A stretch of 64,000 nt of DNA, taken from NCBI RefSeq assembly GCF_900105835.1, contig NZ_LT629783.1, positions 4,238,501-4,302,500 of the forward strand, in the 5' to 3' direction. The stretch's first letter is position 1. The number at the start of each line of letters is the position of its first letter. Source of the DNA: Pseudomonas fragi. Lineage in GTDB: Bacteria > Pseudomonadota > Gammaproteobacteria > Pseudomonadales > Pseudomonadaceae. The translations under genes were made by a program, and so were the position numbers. Shown one piece after another: positions 1 through 9,744 of this stretch. The notes under the pieces are model-generated. The model was not told where the DNA came from. It searched no databases and was given only the letters and a program-made list of their open reading frames with translations.

Positions 1-118
1 CCCCCACAGCCGCGCCCAGCAGCGCCCCCAGGCCGAGCACGCCCAGCGCCAGGGTTTTGCCAGGCCTGCGTTTGGGCCTGGCCTTGATCGATGGGTCTAG
101 CGCCTGATGTGCGGTCAT
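1..118 (-). CDS. HlyD-family membrane fusion protein, N-terminal fragment
   Basis: Only the first 39 codons are inside the window; the gene runs off the left edge. The visible protein starts MTAHQALDPSIKARPKRRPG and continues into a Gly/Ala/Leu-rich stretch that looks like the single N-terminal membrane anchor of a periplasmic adaptor (HlyD/EmrA/YbhG type). It diverges from a CecR-like TetR gene, and that regulator type commonly sits beside a YbhG-like adaptor and an ABC exporter. The family is inferred from the anchor and the neighbour only. The ATG is at 118, 10 bases from a perfect inverted repeat that is a good operator candidate. Confidence 0.5.
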   Translation of the reverse strand, partial: MTAHQALDPSIKARPKRRPGKTLALGVLGLGALLGAAVG

Positions 119-127
119 GGTGTTCTC

Positions 128-150
128 AATTGTTAGCGGTTGTAACAATT
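128..150. promoter_or_regulatory. Candidate TetR/CecR operator palindrome
   Basis: AATTGTTA (128-135) and TAACAATT (143-150) form a perfect 8-bp inverted repeat with a 7-bp spacer, between the divergent exporter and regulator genes. Size and place fit the operator of a TetR-family dimer controlling both genes. Seen directly; the binding is inferred. Confidence 0.6.
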
Positions 151-225
151 ATTACGATCGGTAAAATTATGTCAATCGATATAAATTCAGGCACACTCGC
201 GGCTTCATCGATCAAGGAGAAGCCC

Positions 226-954
226 ATGACCACCATTCACCGGCGCCGACCTGCCAGCGAAGGCGGCTATACGTGTGGGGATGAAACCAGTGCGCGGATT
301 ATCGAAGCGGCCCTCAACCTGTTTGGCGAGCGCGGCTACGAGGGTGCCTCGACCCGCGATATCGCCGAGCTGGCAGGGGTGAATGCGCCAGCACTGAATT
401 ACTACTTCAAGAACAAGGAAGGGGTGTACAGCGCCTGCACCGAGTACATGGTGGAGCGGATCTGGGATTACCTGGCGCCGACCATCGAAGCGGCCCAGGC
501 GTTGCTGGGCACACGGCCGGACACCGAACAATTGATCGACACCTTCTGCGCCATCCAGAGCAAGATTGCCGAGTTCATGCTGGTGTCCAACCGCACCAAC
601 AGCTGGCGCAAGTTCTATGCGCGTGAGCAGGCGGGGCTGGGGCCCAGTGGCGGGGAAGAAATGATCAGCCAGCGCATAGGCCAGCGCATCATCGGCGTCA
701 CCAGCGGGATTATTTCGCGGCTGATGGGCCCGGATGCCAGCGATGAAGAATGCATCCTGCGCTCCATGACCCTGACCGGGCAGTTGCTGCCGTTCCACCT
801 GACCCGCACCAGCTCGCTCAAGTCACTGGGCTGGGACACACTGACGCCCGAGCGCTACGCCATGCTGATGGGGATTGTGCGTGAGCAGACGGTAACCCTG
901 TTGCGCGGGTTGGGTGGGAGCGGGCTTGCTCGCGATGGTCTCGACGCGGTGTAG
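226..954 (+). CDS. TetR/AcrR family regulator, CecR-like (DUF1956)
   Basis: A 242-residue one-domain regulator. An N-terminal TetR helix-turn-helix covers about residues 24-70 (ARIIEAALNLFGERGYEG, then ISTRDIAELA-like and NYYFKNKEGVY), followed by a helical ligand-binding domain of the CecR/YbiH type. I start it at ATG 226 because AAGGAG lies 7 bases upstream; an open frame continues upstream to 91 but has no such site. It is divergent from an HlyD-type exporter gene, so it probably represses a drug or solvent efflux system. Oddity: the last 14 or so codons (GSGLARDGLDAV) are read from a REP element, so this C-terminus was probably remade by a REP insertion. Confidence 0.85.
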   Translation: MTTIHRRRPASEGGYTCGDETSARIIEAALNLFGERGYEGASTRDIAELAGVNAPALNYYFKNKEGVYSACTEYMVERIWDYLAPTIEAAQALLGTRPDTEQLIDTFCAIQSKIAEFMLVSNRTNSWRKFYAREQAGLGPSGGEEMISQRIGQRIIGVTSGIISRLMGPDASDEECILRSMTLTGQLLPFHLTRTSSLKSLGWDTLTPERYAMLMGIVREQTVTLLRGLGGSGLARDGLDAV

Positions 955-999
955 CAGGAAAACCCGCGGCGCCCGGATCGCGAGCAAGCCCGCTCCCAC
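914..999. repeat. REP pair (P. fluorescens-type), overlapping the 3' end of the TetR gene
   Basis: Two inverted copies of the core GTGGGAGCGGGCTTGCTCGC (914-935 and 978-999). The left copy is inside the TetR reading frame and contributes its C-terminal codons; the stop codon lies in the loop between the copies. Confidence 0.9.
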
Positions 1000-1008
1000 A
1001 ACAGCCGG

Positions 1009-1878
1009 CTAGCCCCGGCCCTTCCACGGCACCAGTTTGCGTTCCAGCCAGCGCATGCCCAGGTCGAACAGCAGGGCCAGCGCACCGATCACCAGGATGC
1101 CCATGATCACCACATCGGTGGCCATGAACTTGGACGCCGTGAGCACCATAAAGCCCAGCCCTGCCGTGGCCGCGACCATCTCGGCGGCCACCAGGGTGGT
1201 CCAGCCAAAGCCAATGGCGATGCGCATGCCGGTCAGTATCTCCGGCAGGGCGGCAGGCATGATCACCTGCCTGAGCACTTGCCCGCGGCTGGCCCCCATC
1301 GAATAGGCGGCGTGGATCTGTTCAATGGCCACCGACTTGACCCCGGCCCGGGCGCTGAGTGCCAGCGGCGCAAACATCGCCAGGTAAATCAGGAGGATTT
1401 TCGAGCCTTCGCCAATGCCCATCCAGATCACCACCAGCGGCAGGTAGGCCAGCGGCGGCAACGGGCGGTAAAACTCCACCAGCGGGTCGAACACGCCCCG
1501 GGCGACCCGGTTGACGCCCATCAGAATGCCCACCGGAATCGCCGTTACCACTGCCAGGGCAAAGGCGCCAAACACCCGCAGGGCACTCCAGCCGATATGC
1601 GTCCACAGGCTGGCATCGGCAAACCCGTCGCGGCTCACCTCCACGATCTGCGCCCACACCGCCTGGGGTGAGGGCAAAAACAGTGGCTTGATCCAACCAC
1701 CATTGGTGGCGATGTACCACAGGGCAAATACGACGATGAGGGTGCCCACACTCAGGCCCATGCTGGAGCCATTGCCCGGTGCGCCATATTGCTCGCCAGG
1801 TTTTGCCGGTGCGGCGCGGCGCAGTTCGTTGAGGGTGCGCAGTACGGCGTTGCGTTGTTTTTCGTCCAAAAGGCTCAT
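1009..1878 (-). CDS. tauC: Taurine/sulfonate ABC transporter permease
   Basis: Inner-membrane permease of a TauABC/SsuABC importer, 289 residues, close to the usual TauC length. Hydrophobic spans are visible from about residue 45 (GTLIVVFALWYIATNGG) onward. The cytoplasmic coupling loop reads AAYSMGASRGQVLRQVIMPA, the EAA motif that contacts the ATPase. The ATG overlaps the tauB stop by one base (TAATG), so the two are translationally coupled. The order tauA, tauB, tauC with a divergent MocR regulator supports taurine or a related sulfonate as substrate; no tauD dioxygenase follows, unlike sulfur-scavenging tauABCD operons. Confidence 0.88.
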   Translation of the reverse strand: MSLLDEKQRNAVLRTLNELRRAAPAKPGEQYGAPGNGSSMGLSVGTLIVVFALWYIATNGGWIKPLFLPSPQAVWAQIVEVSRDGFADASLWTHIGWSALRVFGAFALAVVTAIPVGILMGVNRVARGVFDPLVEFYRPLPPLAYLPLVVIWMGIGEGSKILLIYLAMFAPLALSARAGVKSVAIEQIHAAYSMGASRGQVLRQVIMPAALPEILTGMRIAIGFGWTTLVAAEMVAATAGLGFMVLTASKFMATDVVIMGILVIGALALLFDLGMRWLERKLVPWKGRG

Positions 1879-2714
1879 TATGCTGCCTCCTCGTCACCGT
1901 GGATGATGCTCAGGATTTGCTCGCGCAGGGCAATAAAGTCGGGGCTGGACTTGACCGCGCGGGCGTCGCGGCACTTGAGGAAACGCTGGCCGAAATCCAC
2001 CGCAAATTCGTGGGTGATGCGCCCCGGGCGCGGTGACATGATGATCAGCCGGGTGGCCATGAACAGCGCCTCTTCGACATCATGGGTGATAAAGAACATC
2101 ATCTTTTGCGTGCGCTGCCAGATCTCCAGGATCAGTTCCTGCAGGCGTTCGCGGGTCAGGGCATCCAGCGCGCCCAGCGGTTCGTCGAGCAGCAGCATTT
2201 TCGGGTCGTTGGTCAGGGCGCGGGCAATCCCGACGCGTTGCTGCATACCGCCCGACAGTTGGTAAGTGGCGTGATTGCGAAACTCCGCCAGCCCGGTCAA
2301 CTGCAAGAAATGCAGGGCGCGTTCTTCGCGTTCGGCTTTGGGAATGCCGCGCAACTTGAGGCCGAAGGCTACGTTGTCGATCACGTTGAGCCACGGCAGC
2401 AGCGCGTGCTTCTGAAACACCACACCGCGTTCGGCACCGGGGCCGGTGACCTGGTCGCGCAGCTCGGCGCCGTCGATCCGCGCGGGTACCTGACCGTGAT
2501 AATCGCCCAAGGTAATCACTCCGCTGCTGGGCTGGATAAAGCCGGCCATCAGGTTGAGCAGGGTGGTTTTGCCGCAGCCTGAGGCCCCGAGGGCGACGAC
2601 AAAATCACCGGCGGCAATGTCCAGATTGACCCCGGACAGAGCCCGTACCGGCTGACCCTTTTGCTGCCCGGGGTAGAGCACCGACACATCATGGATTTTA
2701 AGGCTGAGGGGCAT
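1878..2714 (-). CDS. tauB: Taurine/sulfonate ABC transporter ATP-binding protein
   Basis: Cytoplasmic ATPase that powers the TauABC importer, 278 residues. It has Walker [17 protein letters not shown] (about 43-58), the signature [15 protein letters not shown], Walker [13 protein letters not shown] and the switch histidine in [15 protein letters not shown] 2714 is preceded by GAGGAA. It is the middle gene of tauA-tauB-tauC. The 185-base gap from tauA holds a repeat pair, which may lower expression of tauBC relative to the binding protein. Confidence 0.9.
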   Translation of the reverse strand: MPLSLKIHDVSVLYPGQQKGQPVRALSGVNLDIAAGDFVVALGASGCGKTTLLNLMAGFIQPSSGVITLGDYHGQVPARIDGAELRDQVTGPGAERGVVFQKHALLPWLNVIDNVAFGLKLRGIPKAEREERALHFLQLTGLAEFRNHATYQLSGGMQQRVGIARALTNDPKMLLLDEPLGALDALTRERLQELILEIWQRTQKMMFFITHDVEEALFMATRLIIMSPRPGRITHEFAVDFGQRFLKCRDARAVKSSPDFIALREQILSIIHGDEEAA

Positions 2715-2746
2715 GGAGTGTTCCTCGTTTCAGCGTTTTGGATTCC

Positions 2747-2877
2747 GTAGCAGCTGCCGAAGGCTGCGTCCGGCTGCGCAGCAGTCGCAAAACCAAATTT
2801 CCGGGTGCGCCTGACACAACGAAGTACCTGACTTTACGTCTGCTTCGCAGCCGGACGCAGCCTGCGGCAGCTGCTAC
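2747..2877. repeat. Second REP family, inverted pair between tauA and tauB
   Basis: GTAGCAGCTGCCGAAGGCTG at 2747 and its inverted counterpart ending 2877 (GGACGCAGCCTGCGGCAGCT then GCTAC) flank about 60 bases of spacer. The core differs from the GTGGGAGCGGG family found elsewhere in the window. It can form a large hairpin in the tauABC transcript. Confidence 0.8.
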
Positions 2878-2899
2878 AGGGGTTGTATGCACCTGCGGG

Positions 2900-3898
2900 T
2901 TATTGGGTGTTCTGCACAAACGTCGGGTTGATCGCCGCGCTGTAGTCAGGCAGCAATGCCGGGATTTTCTTTTGAGCTTTCAAAAACTCGGCGGTGGCGG
3001 CCAGTGCCTTGGCCGCGCCACCGCCCAGCCACGCCGGACCGGCCTGCTCGCTGGCCAGCGGGAACTGGTACAGCGCCAGTACCGGCGGCACTTCTTCAGG
3101 CTTGGCCCCGGACTGTTTGGCGACGTTGATGACCTGCGGCGATTCTGCGGTCCAGGTTTTCGGGGCTGCGACGTAGTTCGCCGTGCTGTCTTGCAGCACC
3201 TGGGTAAACGCCTGCATGCCGGGGCCGTTGGCGGCAGCGAACTGCTTGTCCACCACCAGGCCGTCGAAAGTGGCTTTGCCCCAATCAGTCAATTGGCCCG
3301 AGGTCAGCAGCACATGGCCGCTTTGCTTGAGGCGGCCCAGGGCCGGGTCCCAGATAAACGCTGCATCGATATCCCCGCGCTCCCAGGCTGCCGGAATGTC
3401 CGAGGGTTGCAGGTTGATCACCTTGACCTTGCCGGTCAGGCCGAACTGCTCAAGGGCAAACAACGCATGGAAGTGGGTGGTGGAGACAAAGGGCACAGCG
3501 AGGGTTTTGCCGGCCAGGTCCTGCGGCGCGACGATGCCGCTGCCATTGCGTACCACCAGCGCCTCGGCGTCGGCGATGTTGTCGAGAATCCAGAACAACT
3601 GCGCGTCCACCCCGCGGCTTACCGCTGCAGCAATCGGGCTGCTGCCCGCCACGCCGATCTGCACATCGCCCGAGGCCATCGCCATCATCACGTCGCCGCC
3701 GCTGTCGAAGTTGCGCCATTTGATATCCCAGCCGGTGGCTTTCTCGAACTGCTTTTGCGCGATGGCGTCCTTCCAGGGTGCAAACATGCTTTGCACGCCG
3801 ATGGTGACGGTCTGGGCCTGGGCGTTGGCCACCAGGGCCACGGCGGTCAGTGGCAACAGCACTGCGCGGCGGATCCATTTGTTCAGGGGCTTGAGCAT
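2900..3898 (-). CDS. tauA: Taurine-binding periplasmic protein
   Basis: Substrate-binding protein of the TauABC importer, 332 residues. A Sec signal peptide ends near residue 28 (VALVANAQA then QTVTIGVQSMFAP). The mature part has the TauA-family pattern: TIGVQ at its start, GDVQIGVAGSSPIAAAVSRG, then DIPAAWERGDIDAAFIWDPAL. ATG 3898 has GGAG upstream. First gene of the operon; a TauR-type site lies 72-103 bases upstream. The aminotransferase and reductase next door make taurine the best guess for ligand, but other short amino-sulfonates cannot be excluded. Confidence 0.9.
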   Translation of the reverse strand: MLKPLNKWIRRAVLLPLTAVALVANAQAQTVTIGVQSMFAPWKDAIAQKQFEKATGWDIKWRNFDSGGDVMMAMASGDVQIGVAGSSPIAAAVSRGVDAQLFWILDNIADAEALVVRNGSGIVAPQDLAGKTLAVPFVSTTHFHALFALEQFGLTGKVKVINLQPSDIPAAWERGDIDAAFIWDPALGRLKQSGHVLLTSGQLTDWGKATFDGLVVDKQFAAANGPGMQAFTQVLQDSTANYVAAPKTWTAESPQVINVAKQSGAKPEEVPPVLALYQFPLASEQAGPAWLGGGAAKALAATAEFLKAQKKIPALLPDYSAAINPTFVQNTQ

Positions 3899-3969
3899 GG
3901 TGAGACTCCGAGCTGGGGGGAGGTCTGTTTTTTGTCAGCCCGATCTTAGGCGCTGGCTCGGCGCTTGCT

Positions 3970-4001
3970 TTAGATCCAGTTGCTGCAAGCTGTGGTGCCA
4001 G
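3970..4001 (-). promoter_or_regulatory. Candidate MocR/TauR binding site upstream of tauA
   Basis: Plus strand TTAGATCCAG (3970-3979; minus CTGGATCTAA) is followed 13 bases later by TGGTGCCAG (3993-4001). CTGGATCTAA fits the CTGGACYTAA-type repeat reported for TauR of Rhodobacter in all but one or two bases. The same two-part layout recurs, twice and mirrored, at 7121-7186. A weaker partial copy (7 of 10) is at 3939-3948. Confidence 0.6.
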
Positions 4002-4082
4002 GGGTCGTTGCAGGCCTTGTGGGGCAAGGGCTGTAGCGCATCGGGTGCGCCATGACGGGGCGCCGGGCGAGGAGCTTGAACC

Positions 4083-5567
4083 ATGTTGGAGCGTTATTTT
4101 CGGCCCTTCGAAGCCGGGCGGGGTTTGCAGGAGCAACTGCGCGAGAGTTTGCTCAGCGCGATCCTCGACGGGGCCATGCCGCCCAGTGAGCCGATGCCGT
4201 CCTCGCGCAAGCTGTGCGAGCTGCTCAAGGTGTCGCGCAATACTGTGGTGCTGGTGTACGAGCAGTTGGTGCAGGACGGTTACCTGATCCCGTCGGACCG
4301 GCGCGGTTACTTTATCAACGAGAAGTACCTGCGCCAGCAGCTCAATGTCAGCCTCAAGCCCGCCACGCAAAAAATCTTCGAGCGCCCCGACCATGCACCG
4401 GACTGGGAGGCACGCCTGCAAAGCAGTTCGTCGCAGCTGCGGGCCATTGTCAAACCGCGCAACTGGCGTGAGTACCGTTACCCGTTTATCTACGGTCAGG
4501 TCGAGGCCGATGAGCAAACCGCTGCCCGCTGGCGCGACTGTTCGCGCATCGCCAGCACTGGCGCACATATGCGCAGTTGGGTTGATGATCAGGTGATGCT
4601 CGACGATCCGCTGTTGATTGAACAGATCGTGCAGCGCGTGCTGCCCAAGCGCGGCATCAGCGTATCGGCGCAGGAAGTGATGATCACCATCGGTACGCAG
4701 AACTCGCTGTATATGCTCGCCCGGCTGCTGGGCCGCCCGGGGCTGGTAATGGGGCTTGAAGAGCCGGGTTATGTGGATGCGCGCAACATCTTCGGCCTGA
4801 GCGGTTGTGAGCTCAAACCCTTGCGCATCGATCGCCAGGGGCTGGTGGTCAATGAGCAACTGGCGGACTGCGAGATGGTGTTTTGCACACCCAGCCATCA
4901 GTCGCCCACTGGCGTGACCATGCCGCTGTACCGACGCCTGGAGTTGATGGCCAGTGCCCGCGAGCGGGACTTCTTGATCATCGAAGACGACTACGAAAAC
5001 GAGCAGAATTTCCTGGGCAGCAACCATCCTGCATTGAAGAGTTTTGATGACAGCGGGCGGGTGATCTATCTGGGCAGCCTGACCAAAAGCCTGCTGCCGG
5101 GTGTGCGGCTGGGGTTTATTGCCGCGGATGCCGAATTGATCCACGAGTTGCGCGCACTGCGCCGGTATATCTACCGGCATCCGCCGTCGAATAACCAGCG
5201 CACCCTGGCGCTGTTTTTATCGATGGGGCATTACGACGCCCATGCGCGGCGCTTGCGTGATCGGCTGGCGCGCAAGTGGCGGGTGATCAGTCGGGCAATG
5301 GCCGAACACCTGCCGCAGCTCAATGCCAGTGGCATGGCGGGGGGCTCGTCGCTATGGGTCAGTTGCCCGGTGGATGTGGATGCCTGGGTGTTGCAGCGGC
5401 TGGTGGCCAGGCGTGGTGTGTTGATTGAACCGGGGGATATTCATTATTTGAGCGAGCAGCGGCCGTTGAATTGCTTTCGGCTGGGCTTCGGCGCGATTGC
5501 CGAAGAGTTGATTGAACCGGGGATCATGGCGCTGGGCGAGGCATGGCGGGAGATGCAGGCAGGATGA
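4083..5567 (+). CDS. tauR: MocR-family (GntR-PLP) transcriptional regulator, TauR-like
   Basis: A 494-residue fusion of an N-terminal GntR winged helix (about 15-78; SRKLCELLKVSRNTVVLVYE) to a fold-type I aminotransferase-like domain (about 100-490). The PLP-binding lysine is K335 in GSLTKSLLPGVRLGF, so it should bind PLP and sense an amine ligand. The regulator diverges from tauABC and lies between the transporter and the taurine-type aminotransferase, as TauR does. Three copies of a CTGGATCTAA-like element in the two flanking intergenic regions are its likely targets. ATG 4083 has GAGGAG about 9 bases upstream. Confidence 0.85.
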   Translation: MLERYFRPFEAGRGLQEQLRESLLSAILDGAMPPSEPMPSSRKLCELLKVSRNTVVLVYEQLVQDGYLIPSDRRGYFINEKYLRQQLNVSLKPATQKIFERPDHAPDWEARLQSSSSQLRAIVKPRNWREYRYPFIYGQVEADEQTAARWRDCSRIASTGAHMRSWVDDQVMLDDPLLIEQIVQRVLPKRGISVSAQEVMITIGTQNSLYMLARLLGRPGLVMGLEEPGYVDARNIFGLSGCELKPLRIDRQGLVVNEQLADCEMVFCTPSHQSPTGVTMPLYRRLELMASARERDFLIIEDDYENEQNFLGSNHPALKSFDDSGRVIYLGSLTKSLLPGVRLGFIAADAELIHELRALRRYIYRHPPSNNQRTLALFLSMGHYDAHARRLRDRLARKWRVISRAMAEHLPQLNASGMAGGSSLWVSCPVDVDAWVLQRLVARRGVLIEPGDIHYLSEQRPLNCFRLGFGAIAEELIEPGIMALGEAWREMQAG

Positions 5568-5640
5568 TGTGGGAAGGGGGGGATGGTGTGAGAGGGAGGG
5601 AATTAGGTCAGCATCATGCCTTGAGGGCACCACTGAACCT

Positions 5641-5725
5641 GTGGGAGCTGGCTTGCCTGCGATGCAGACGACGTGGTCTGCATGGTAAACCGCAGCGATA
5701 CCTTCGCGAGCAAGCCCGCTCCCAC
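5641..5725. repeat. REP pair between tauR and the aminotransferase gene
   Basis: Inverted copies of the GTGGGAGC...GC core; the left copy is diverged (GTGGGAGCTGGCTTGCCTGC). It lies between two convergent genes, where it may help end or protect both transcripts. Confidence 0.85.
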
Positions 5726-5739
5726 AGAGGGAGTGTGGC

Positions 5740-7050
5740 TTACAAAACCTCACGCCCCAGGGTGTCTTTCAATATGGCAAACATCCCGTCCAGATCGGCC
5801 CGCCCAGTCACCAGCGCCGGGGCAAAAATGATCGCGTCGCCGGTGGTTTTCACATGCAGCCCGGCGTCATACAGCGCCCTTTGCACCCGTGCCCCTTTGG
5901 CCCCCGGCGCATCCCCGGGCGTCAGTTGAATCCCGCTGAGCAAACCATAACCACGCAAGTCGCTGACCTGCGGCAAGCCTTGCAACCCGCTCAGGCACTC
6001 CAGAAAATACGGCGCCAGTTGCGCGCCTTTGGCGAACAAGTCCTCGTCACGGTAGATATCCAGCGAAGCCAGCGCCGCCGCACAGGCCACCGGGTGCCCG
6101 GAGTAGGTATAACCGTGGAACAGCTCCGGGCCGCCGCCCTTGCTGGCATTGATCACCGTGTCGTAGACCATCTCGTTCACTGCCACCGCACCCATCGGGA
6201 TTGCCCCGTTGGTCAGGGCCTTGGCCATGGTGATGAGGTCCGGCTTCACATCAAAGCTCTGCGCTGCAAAGGCCTGGCCGGTGCGGCCAAAACCGGTGAT
6301 GACTTCATCGAACACCAGCAAGATCCCGTGTTTGTCACAGATATCACGCAGGCGCTTGAGGTAACCCGCCGGCGGCACATAAACGCCGATGGAGCCGGCA
6401 ATCGGCTCCACAAAACAGGCGGCAATGCTGTCGCCGCCGTGCATGGCGATGATCCGTTCAAGGTCGCTGGCCAGGTCAGCGCCCTGTTGCGGTTCGCCCA
6501 ACTGGTAGCGCTGGTCTTCCTGCCAGGTGTGACGCATATGGCTGACGTGGGGCAGGCCGCCGGTGGCGAAGGCCTGGCGGTTGCGCATCATTCCCGACAG
6601 CGCCACGCCGCCAAAATTGACCCCATGATAGGCCCACTCCCGGGACACAAATCGGGTGCGCTGGGCTTCACCGCGGGCACGGTGATAGGCCAGGGCAATC
6701 TTCATCGCGCTGTCCACCGACTCGGAGCCGGAGTTGGTGAAAAACAGCTTGTTCAGCCCCTCGGGCAGCAGTTCGCTCAAACGCTCGGCCAACTCGAAGG
6801 ACAACGGCGAGGCGCGCTGGAAGTGCGGGGTGAAATCCAGGGTCAGCAATTGCTTGCACACCGCTTCGGCGATCTCGGTACGGCCATGCCCGGCGGCGCT
6901 GCAGAACAGCCCGGAGCTGCCATCGAGCAACTCGCGGCCTTCAGCATTCCAGTAGCGCACGCCCTCGGCGCGGACGAACAACTGCGGTGCGCGCTGGAAC
7001 TCGCGGTTGTCGGTGAAAGGCATCCATTGGTGGTTCAGATTCGTCGCCAT
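5740..7050 (-). CDS. Class III aminotransferase, probable taurine:pyruvate (or hypotaurine) aminotransferase
   Basis: A 436-residue class III omega-aminotransferase, likely moving the amino group of taurine to pyruvate or 2-oxoglutarate to give sulfoacetaldehyde. Visible features: substrate pocket HQWMPFTDNREF, PLP-phosphate motif TNSGSE (106-111), D248 in LLVFDEV, and the PLP lysine K277 in MAKALTNGAIPMG. The sequence also resembles omega-amino acid:pyruvate aminotransferases acting on beta-alanine, so the taurine call rests on neighbours (tauABC, TauR-like, IsfD-like). I start at ATG 7050, where AGGAG is 8 bases upstream; a GTG at 7059 is also possible. Confidence 0.75.
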   Translation of the reverse strand: MATNLNHQWMPFTDNREFQRAPQLFVRAEGVRYWNAEGRELLDGSSGLFCSAAGHGRTEIAEAVCKQLLTLDFTPHFQRASPLSFELAERLSELLPEGLNKLFFTNSGSESVDSAMKIALAYHRARGEAQRTRFVSREWAYHGVNFGGVALSGMMRNRQAFATGGLPHVSHMRHTWQEDQRYQLGEPQQGADLASDLERIIAMHGGDSIAACFVEPIAGSIGVYVPPAGYLKRLRDICDKHGILLVFDEVITGFGRTGQAFAAQSFDVKPDLITMAKALTNGAIPMGAVAVNEMVYDTVINASKGGGPELFHGYTYSGHPVACAAALASLDIYRDEDLFAKGAQLAPYFLECLSGLQGLPQVSDLRGYGLLSGIQLTPGDAPGAKGARVQRALYDAGLHVKTTGDAIIFAPALVTGRADLDGMFAILKDTLGREVL

Positions 7051-7120
7051 GCGTGTCACTCCTGAGGCTCGGCCCGGTGCGGCCAGTTGCTCGCAGACTA
7101 GTCACGACCGGGGCCGATCC

Positions 7121-7186
7121 TTAGCTCCAGATGGGGTTTTCGATAGGGCCAGTTCTGGCCCCATCGAAAGCCCAGGCTGGATCTAA
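7121..7186. promoter_or_regulatory. 66-bp two-fold symmetric element with TauR motifs at both ends
   Basis: The left 33 bases match the reverse complement of the right 33 at 26 positions. The ends are TTAGCTCCAG (7121-7130) and CTGGATCTAA (7177-7186); the centre is TTTCGATAGGGCCAG, TT, CTGGCCCCATCGAAA (7138-7169). It is between the divergent aminotransferase and exporter genes and probably binds the MocR regulator on both halves so that both promoters respond. Confidence 0.7.
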
Positions 7187-7241
7187 GTGCCGGGGTGTGC
7201 GGCTGACTACAGTGGCGCCATTGAGCACCCCGGAGCTGCGT

Positions 7242-9536
<2,295 letters not shown>

Positions 9537-9680
9537 GACAATCCTTGTACAAGAGACAGGCCCGTTGCAGTCCTGAGGGCGTTTTGGCGGCGGGGAGTTT
9601 ATCGTATTTAACGGGGTTGTTGCAGATGGGTTTTATTCGCGTTTGCGAGGCGTAGCACCCGTTAGACCGCGCAGCTACCA

Positions 9681-9734
9681 TCGCGAGCAAGCCCGCTCCC
9701 ACAGGAGAGGATGTGGGAGCGGGCTTGCTCGCGA
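9681..9734. repeat. Tight REP pair downstream of the TonB receptor gene
   Basis: Two full cores, 9681-9702 and 9713-9734, in outward order with only a 10-base loop, so the element is a near-perfect 22-bp stem. It lies just past the receptor stop (9745) and may serve as its transcript end or as an RNA stabiliser. Confidence 0.9.
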
Positions 9735-9744
9735 TTTGTATTAC

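Noticed and set aside
3450..5180. A 576-codon minus-strand frame across the tauA/tauR boundary
   Set aside because: Antisense to tauR and out of frame with tauA; both real genes have clear domains.
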